Shown here: positions 5,873 to 9,449 of the stretch, piece by piece | Layout of the letters: each line of letters starts with the position of its first letter | How positions within the stretch are numbered: the stretch's first letter is position 1 | Source: Treponema sp. | GTDB taxonomy: Bacteria > Spirochaetota > Spirochaetia > Treponematales > Breznakiellaceae | Assembly: GCA_031264395.1 (NCBI GenBank) | Contig: JAISEB010000150.1 | Span: forward strand, 1 to 9,449 | Length of the DNA: 9,449 bases | Reading direction: 5' to 3' | Notes under the pieces: generated by a model | What the model was told of the DNA's origin: nothing | Seen by the model: the letters and a program-made list of their open reading frames with translations, nothing else | Databases searched by the model: none | Translations under genes and position numbers: made by a program

Positions 5873-6772
5873 TCAATCATTTGAAATTTTATTTAAGCCC
5901 TTGAACAGCAGGAATATAATACCCAAGGCTATTAAAAGTAATATCCATGCCATTGCCGAGGCATAGCCCATCTTAAAATACAAAAACGCATTTTGGTACA
6001 AATACAACGAATAAAACATAGTCGCGTTGTCGGGTCCGCCTTCAGTCATCACAAAGGGTTCCGCGAACCACTGAAACGCGGCGATTACCAGGGTAACCGC
6101 GTTGTACAGGATAACCGGCGCAAGCATCGGGATTGTTATATGTATTGCCCTCTGCAGAAAATTGGCGCCGTCTAGGGATGCCGATTCAAACAAACTTTCG
6201 GGAATATCCTGAAGACCCGCCAGAAAAATAATTATCGCTCCTCCGCAACCCCACACCATCATCAGGATCAGGGCCGGTTTTGCCCATGCCGGAGCACCGA
6301 ACCACGACGGCCCTTTTACTCCAAAAAATCCCAAAATCGTATTTACCAGGCCGTAATTGGGCTGTAACAGCCAAAGCCAAAGAATACAATTTATGATCAG
6401 GGGCATCAGAGTGGGTATAAAAAACACAACCCGGAAAAACGACATGCCCTTTACTTGTTTTACGTCAAGGAGGATAGCGGTAACAAGCGCCACCAGCAGG
6501 GTTATAGGCACCCCCACAAGGATAATGTATCCGGTATTATACAGAGAGGTTTGGAAGACTTTGTCTTTGAAAAGATTGATGTAGTTTTCCAGCCCGAGAA
6601 AACGCGGAGTGGACAGAACTTTGTATTCGGTAAGGCTGTAATAAAAAGATATACATATAGGGTACAGGGTAAAAGCCAAAAGCCCCAAAATCCAGGGGGC
6701 AATAAAAATCATTGCTGTTCCGAATTCCCGGCGTTCCGAACGGCTTTCACCTGTAAAATTTGTCAGTTTCAT
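5873..6772 (-). CDS. Sugar ABC transporter permease, MalF/UgpA type (CUT1)
   Basis: This is an inner-membrane permease subunit of a carbohydrate ABC importer. The chosen ATG at 6770-6772 gives 299 residues. GAGG lies eight bases upstream, overlapping the TGA of the preceding permease. A longer TTG reading from 6808 would overlap that gene and has no site. Six membrane segments are visible at roughly residues 19-45, 80-103, 112-137, 165-186, 217-240 and 269-290. The cytoplasmic EAA loop that docks the ATPase is at 196-215 (ESASLDGANFLQRAIHITIP). FIAPWILGLLAFTLYPI at the first helix and EGGPDNATMFYSLYLYQNAF near 244-263 are typical of the MalF-side subunit. It pairs with the permease encoded just upstream. 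The order binding protein, MalG-type, MalF-type is reversed relative to most CUT1 operons. The substrate is unknown but, from context, is likely a pentose-containing oligosaccharide. Confidence 0.94.
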   Translation of the reverse strand: MKLTNFTGESRSERREFGTAMIFIAPWILGLLAFTLYPICISFYYSLTEYKVLSTPRFLGLENYINLFKDKVFQTSLYNTGYIILVGVPITLLVALVTAILLDVKQVKGMSFFRVVFFIPTLMPLIINCILWLWLLQPNYGLVNTILGFFGVKGPSWFGAPAWAKPALILMMVWGCGGAIIIFLAGLQDIPESLFESASLDGANFLQRAIHITIPMLAPVILYNAVTLVIAAFQWFAEPFVMTEGGPDNATMFYSLYLYQNAFLYFKMGYASAMAWILLLIALGIIFLLFKGLNKISND

Positions 6773-6782
6773 AGCCACCGCC

Positions 6783-7649
6783 TCAGCCCTTAATTCCCGA
6801 CATGGCAATACCCTGAATAAAATACTTCTGCATAATAAAAAATATTATTAAGACCGGTAAAACCATAATAACACCCAAGGGCATTAAAAGTTCCCAGTTC
6901 GGCTGTAACCGGGAGCGAATCATCTGCGCTCCGATTGACAGGGTATAAAGTTTATCGCTGGCAAGGAAAATAAGCGGACCGATGAAATCGTTCCATGTAC
7001 GCAAAAAACCAAAAATCGCCACGGTTGCCAGCACTGGCGTTGAAAGAGGCACCACGATCCACGAGAAAATCATAAACTCATTGGCGCCGTCTATTCTGGC
7101 CGCCTCCCGCAATTCTCTGGGAAGGGACAGGAAAAACTGCCGGATGAGAAAGATATAAAAAGGATTGCCAAAAAAACAAGTAACCGTCAACGGAAGGAAT
7201 GTCCCAATCCAGTGCAGTCTTTGAAACAGCATAAACAAGGGAATCATAATAACCTGGAACGGCAATATCATGGTTATCAATACAATGACAAAAACCTTAT
7301 CCCGGCCTTTCCACCGCAGACATGAAAAACCATAGGCGATAACGGCGCCCGACAACATGGAGCCAACTATGTTAAAGAACACGATGATAAGCGTATTCCT
7401 TAAGTACCGCGCAAACGGGATGTAATTAAACATCCTGATATAATTGTCAAACTGTATTCTGTTCGGTATCCACCGGACAGGAACCTCAAACAACTCGCTC
7501 GGCAGTTTAAAAGAACAACAGAGAAGCCAATAAAAGGGGATAATAAAACATGCGGTCATCGCAATTAAAACAAGGTGAATCGCCGATACGCCCACTTTAT
7601 TGATCGCTATTCTGCGTTTGTACTCAAAAGAAACTGCCGAACGAGCCAT
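6783..7649 (-). CDS. Sugar ABC transporter permease, MalG type (CUT1)
   Basis: This is the second inner-membrane subunit of the importer, 288 residues. A cytoplasmic basic N-terminus (KRR at 11-13) precedes six membrane segments at about 22-46, 85-108, 118-141, 150-171, 198-216 and 255-275. The EAA motif is at 182-201 (EAARIDGANEFMIFSWIVVP), a near-consensus match. MalG-side hallmarks are the P-F-Y-W-L start of the protein, RNTLIIV near 84, TMILPFQVIMIPLF near 126-139 and the WNDFIGPLIFL stretch near 219-229. The ribosome binding site AAGGA overlaps the stop of the binding-protein gene, so the two are likely translationally coupled. It ends 10 nt before the MalF-type gene. No ATP-binding subunit gene is present in the window. 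CUT1 systems often share an MsmK/UgpC-type ATPase encoded elsewhere. Confidence 0.95.
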   Translation of the reverse strand: MARSAVSFEYKRRIAINKVGVSAIHLVLIAMTACFIIPFYWLLCCSFKLPSELFEVPVRWIPNRIQFDNYIRMFNYIPFARYLRNTLIIVFFNIVGSMLSGAVIAYGFSCLRWKGRDKVFVIVLITMILPFQVIMIPLFMLFQRLHWIGTFLPLTVTCFFGNPFYIFLIRQFFLSLPRELREAARIDGANEFMIFSWIVVPLSTPVLATVAIFGFLRTWNDFIGPLIFLASDKLYTLSIGAQMIRSRLQPNWELLMPLGVIMVLPVLIIFFIMQKYFIQGIAMSGIKG

Positions 7650-7660
7650 GGATATTTTCC

Positions 7661-9013
7661 TTATTTCAACCTGTCAAGTTCCGGCTGCAGTTTATTTTGC
7701 AGTTCCTGGAGAAGCGGCATGGGATCGGCATTGTTGTAAATGACATTATCCCGCAGGGCTATCAGGTCTTGACGGAGTTGAGTGGAAACAGGACTAAGCG
7801 CAGGATGGGCGGACTTCGGCGAATTGGCAATCTGCCGCTCCATAAGATAAATCTCGTCGCCTTTCTTTGTCCACGAAACCTCGTCGAATGCTTCATCGGA
7901 AGTGGGAATTGAACGCCACATATCAAAATTCTCCGCGTTGACTTCCGGACGCTGGGTATATTTGAAGAAGAAGGCGGCCAAATCAGGACGCTTGGCTCCC
8001 TTGGGAATCCCAAAGACATTGGAACCCAAGGGAGTTGATCTTTCCCGGCCTCCGGGAGGCACCGGGACCGGCACGCACTTGTAATTTACCGAAGGCGCAT
8101 AAATGCGAAGCGCATTAGTCGCCCAGTTGCCCACCACGGTCATGGCAACTTTCTTGATAAAGAAAGGATGGTCCGGCGAGAAAAGTCCGCCCGCAGACTG
8201 AGTAAAGCCCTTAATCTCGGCAGGATCATATTTATTGGCGTATTCCCGCTGCCAGTTCAGGGCCGACGCTACTTTAGGATCCGTAAGCTCAAGTTTCCTG
8301 GTCGAAGGGTTGTACATTTCCGCGCCAAACCAGAAGGGCCAGAAAGCGGGATCTTCGGTGGAATCAAGCCAGGGAATGTAACCGTACTGAACAACCTGCC
8401 CGGAAGCATCCGTTTTGGTTAGTTTGTCCGTCCAGTCATTAAGCTCATCAACGGTTTTAGGATAATTTTTGATATCAAGCCCCGCTTCTTGTATCATGTC
8501 CGTATTCAAATACAGCATAATAACGTTGGAATCCTGCGGAAGAAGGTACATTTTGTCATTGTACAGAATAACGTTATGATAACCGGGCATGAAACTGTTG
8601 AGAGAAAGTCCCATAGCCTCCATATAGGGATCCCAAGACTGGAAGGCATCCTGAGCGACAAAGCCGTATGTGGAGATATAATCATCCGCGCAGATAATAT
8701 CCGGGGGCGTTCCACTGGCGATGGCGGCAAGCAGTTTTCCGTTCCGGATGCCCGCACTTTCAGGAACTGACTGCATATCAACTTTAACCTGTGGAAATTC
8801 TTTCTGAAAATTAGCCACCCGGTTTTCATCCCAAGTTTTTGAATCGCCGGTAAAACAAGACCAGTAGTACAGATCCCCGGATACTTTACTCAGCTCCTCG
8901 GCAGTAAGGGATTTGGCTTCGGAACTGACCTGATCCTTTTTCTGGCACGAAACCAATAGGGAACAGCCAAGCAGGGTGAGTAAAAAAAAGCAAGCCACGT
9001 TTTTTCTACACAT
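7661..9013 (-). CDS. Sugar ABC transporter solute-binding lipoprotein (family 1)
   Basis: This 450-residue extracytoplasmic binding protein captures the sugar and hands it to the permease pair. The N-terminus has a basic start (MCRKN), a hydrophobic core and the lipobox LVSC with C23 as the lipidated residue, then a polar linker. It is therefore membrane-anchored. The mature part shows family features: GDLYYWSCFTGD (first strand), NFQKEFPQVKVDMQSVP, IASGTPPDIICADD near residue 100, LPQDSNVIMLYLNTDMIQEAGLD, and FGIPKGAKRPDLAAFFFKYTQRPE near the C-terminal lobe. Several aromatic residues (FWPFWFGAEMY) could line the sugar site. The length fits oligosaccharide-binding CUT1 members. The ATG has AGGAGG five bases upstream. 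It is the first gene of the operon, about 150 nt downstream of the predicted promoter, which fits high binding-protein expression. The ligand cannot be read from the sequence; GH51 in the same operon suggests arabinosides. Confidence 0.95.
   Translation of the reverse strand: MCRKNVACFFLLTLLGCSLLVSCQKKDQVSSEAKSLTAEELSKVSGDLYYWSCFTGDSKTWDENRVANFQKEFPQVKVDMQSVPESAGIRNGKLLAAIASGTPPDIICADDYISTYGFVAQDAFQSWDPYMEAMGLSLNSFMPGYHNVILYNDKMYLLPQDSNVIMLYLNTDMIQEAGLDIKNYPKTVDELNDWTDKLTKTDASGQVVQYGYIPWLDSTEDPAFWPFWFGAEMYNPSTRKLELTDPKVASALNWQREYANKYDPAEIKGFTQSAGGLFSPDHPFFIKKVAMTVVGNWATNALRIYAPSVNYKCVPVPVPPGGRERSTPLGSNVFGIPKGAKRPDLAAFFFKYTQRPEVNAENFDMWRSIPTSDEAFDEVSWTKKGDEIYLMERQIANSPKSAHPALSPVSTQLRQDLIALRDNVIYNNADPMPLLQELQNKLQPELDRLK
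7996..8034. repeat. 10-bp perfect inverted repeat inside the binding-protein gene
   Basis: CTCCCTTGGG (7996-8005) and CCCAAGGGAG (8025-8034) form a perfect 10-bp inverted repeat with a 19-nt spacer. A competing smaller stem TTGGG/CCCAA (8001-8013) uses the left arm. It lies within codons for a PLGSN...IPKGA stretch and may be accidental. As RNA it would form a stable coding-region hairpin. Confidence 0.3.
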
Positions 9014-9162
9014 ATTTTCCTCCTAAAAAAATTTAACAACCCCGCCTTAAAGGCGGAGACTATTCCTTATAACTCTAGCCTTCCCAAAATCAAAGTGGGG
9101 CTGAGAGAGGCTCATATATCCATCGCTTCACCCGGATAGTTGATGAACCATCCGTTTATTTC
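9014..9162 (-). promoter_or_regulatory. Structured 5' leader of the sugar operon
   Basis: About 150 nt lie between the predicted start of transcription (near 9162) and the binding-protein ATG. Three possible stem-loops are visible in the minus-strand RNA. The first is GGATGGTT / AACTATCC (9134-9153, one G-U pair, 4-nt loop), which lies almost at the 5' end and could also be a DNA operator. The second is a looser AGCCT...AGGCT stem with an inner CCCA/TGGG. The third is CCGCCT / AGGCGG (9042-9056), about 20 nt before the ribosome binding site. No known riboswitch class is recognised and no convincing gene lies here. Confidence 0.45.
9134..9153. repeat. 20-bp inverted repeat just downstream of the operon promoter
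   Basis: The plus strand reads GGATAGTT, GATG, AACCATCC: eight pairs with one G-U-type mismatch around a 4-nt centre. It begins about 9 nt after the predicted operon transcription start, a usual place for a repressor operator and also for a 5'-end protective hairpin. The sequence does not decide between the two. Confidence 0.45.
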
Positions 9163-9168
9163 GTATAG

Positions 9169-9196
9169 TTTATACCTACCGATTGTAACAAGTCAA
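9169..9196 (-). promoter_or_regulatory. Sigma-70-type promoter for the sugar operon
   Basis: On the minus strand, TTGACT (9191-9196) is followed after 16 bp by TATAAA (9169-9174), five of six matches in each box. Transcription would start near 9162. It is the best promoter match upstream of the binding-protein gene. A small palindrome TTGTTACAA (9183-9191) overlaps the end of the -35 box and the spacer. Confidence 0.6.
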
Positions 9197-9236
9197 CCAA
9201 AATTTATCTTGTTTTTCACAAATTTTACTTTATTCT

Positions 9237-9266
9237 GTAATAAAAACTCCATAAAGCTTTTATTAC
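9237..9266. promoter_or_regulatory. Putative operator: perfect 9-bp inverted repeat next to the regulator promoter
   Basis: GTAATAAAA (9237-9245) and TTTTATTAC (9258-9266) are exact inverted copies with a 12-bp spacer. Their centres are 21 bp apart, two helical turns, as expected for a dimeric helix-turn-helix protein. The right arm ends one base before the TTGACA -35 box of the regulator gene. The natural candidate to bind it is the DeoR-type regulator itself (autoregulation), possibly also affecting the divergent operon about 40 bp away. There is no direct proof. Confidence 0.5.
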
Positions 9267-9295
9267 TTGACAAAAGACCAAACATGCCTTCTATT
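9267..9295 (+). promoter_or_regulatory. Promoter of the DeoR-type regulator gene
   Basis: A perfect TTGACA (9267-9272) is followed after 17 bp by TCTATT (9290-9295, four of six matches to the -10 consensus). Transcription would begin near 9302, only a few bases before the ATG at 9306. That leaves no room for a ribosome binding site and suggests a leaderless message. Confidence 0.5.
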
Positions 9296-9305
9296 TATGA
9301 ATATC

Positions 9306-9449
9306 ATGTACAACAAACTTGGACGCCTCGGCCGGATAACAGAGCTTTTACGCGAACGAAACGGGGCGTCCATCCGGGATCTGGCGCGGGAATTTACGGT
9401 TTCGGAGATGACCATCCGCAGGGATCTGGAAAGGCTGCGGGAGGATAAT
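9306..9449 (+). CDS. DeoR-family transcriptional regulator, N-terminal 48 codons (runs off right edge)
   Basis: The start of a DeoR/GlpR-type regulator is transcribed divergently from the sugar operon and cut by the window edge. The visible part is the winged helix-turn-helix DNA-binding domain. It has the helix GRLGRITELLRERNG, then ASIRDLAREFTVSEMTIRRDLERL at residues 21-44, where SEMTIRRDLERL is the family's characteristic recognition helix. The full protein is normally about 250 residues, with a C-terminal sugar-phosphate-sensing domain. The ATG at 9306 is preferred because the predicted transcript starts near 9302. An in-frame ATG at 9297 would add three residues. Neither has a ribosome binding site upstream. 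Position and type suggest that it represses the adjacent operon and itself until a pathway sugar phosphate accumulates, which is inferred from family and context. Confidence 0.9.
   Translation, partial: MYNKLGRLGRITELLRERNGASIRDLAREFTVSEMTIRRDLERLREDN

Noticed and set aside
6773..6808. Upstream TTG start adding 12 residues to the MalF-type permease
   Set aside because: It overlaps the preceding permease gene and lacks a ribosome binding site. The ATG at 6770-6772 has GAGG at proper distance.
9128..9151. Seven-residue leader peptide frame on the minus strand in the operon leader
   Set aside because: It has no ribosome binding site and no run of regulatory codons, and its length is expected by chance.
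9095..9155. TPP-riboswitch look-alike (GGGGCTGAGA followed by ACCCGG) on the plus strand
   Set aside because: The CTGAGA element alone matches. The CCTGAT and AATGCC conserved parts are missing, and it lies on the strand opposite the operon transcript.
9140..9448. Plus-strand frame running through the divergent promoter region
   Set aside because: The DeoR helix-turn-helix is read in a different frame from 9306. This frame has no motif and begins inside the operon's leader region.
1..9449. CRISPR arrays, tRNA/rRNA genes, insertion sequences, phage or toxin-antitoxin genes
   Set aside because: I looked on both strands and saw no direct-repeat array, cloverleaf, transposase or integrase motif.

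Overview
The window looks like one carbohydrate-uptake and catabolism locus of a bacterium. It holds ten genes in a single minus-strand run, with a divergent DeoR-type regulator at the right edge. The host cannot be fixed from sequence alone. Roughly half GC, strong GGAGG-type ribosome binding sites, a lipoprotein solute-binding protein and plant-polysaccharide gene content would suit a gut spirochaete (Treponema type) or a clostridial/Paenibacillus-like Firmicute. This is a weak inference.

Layout in transcription order, right to left. A divergent regulatory region (9014-9305) carries a good promoter for the minus-strand operon, a structured leader of about 150 nt, and on the other strand a TTGACA promoter with a perfect inverted repeat just upstream for the DeoR-type regulator (9306 to the edge). 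The operon starts with a CUT1 sugar ABC importer: lipoprotein binding protein (7661-9013), MalG-type permease (6783-7649) and MalF-type permease (5873-6772). These are tightly spaced, with no ATPase gene in view. Then come two related VOC-superfamily proteins (5320-5778 and 4719-5228) and a zinc-dependent alcohol/polyol dehydrogenase (3626-4672). Next is a divergent L-arabinose-isomerase-family protein (2162-3559), a third and smaller VOC protein (1763-2149), a cytoplasmic GH51 alpha-L-arabinofuranosidase (218-1744) and the first 67 codons of a GatD-like zinc dehydrogenase (201 to the left edge).

The simplest reading is this. Arabinose-containing oligosaccharides or a related pentoside are imported, trimmed inside the cell by the GH51 enzyme, and the sugar is handled by the isomerase-family protein and two polyol/ketose dehydrogenases. 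No AraB kinase or AraD epimerase is visible. The role of three VOC proteins with three different metal-ligand sets is unexplained, and this is the most promising candidate for an undescribed pathway step.

The spacing is also patterned. The transporter genes and the four leftmost genes are coupled by gaps of 10-18 nt. The four junctions around the VOC-VOC-dehydrogenase block are longer, and each carries an inverted repeat. Two of these pair fully only as minus-strand RNA, which suggests mRNA processing or differential expression within the operon.
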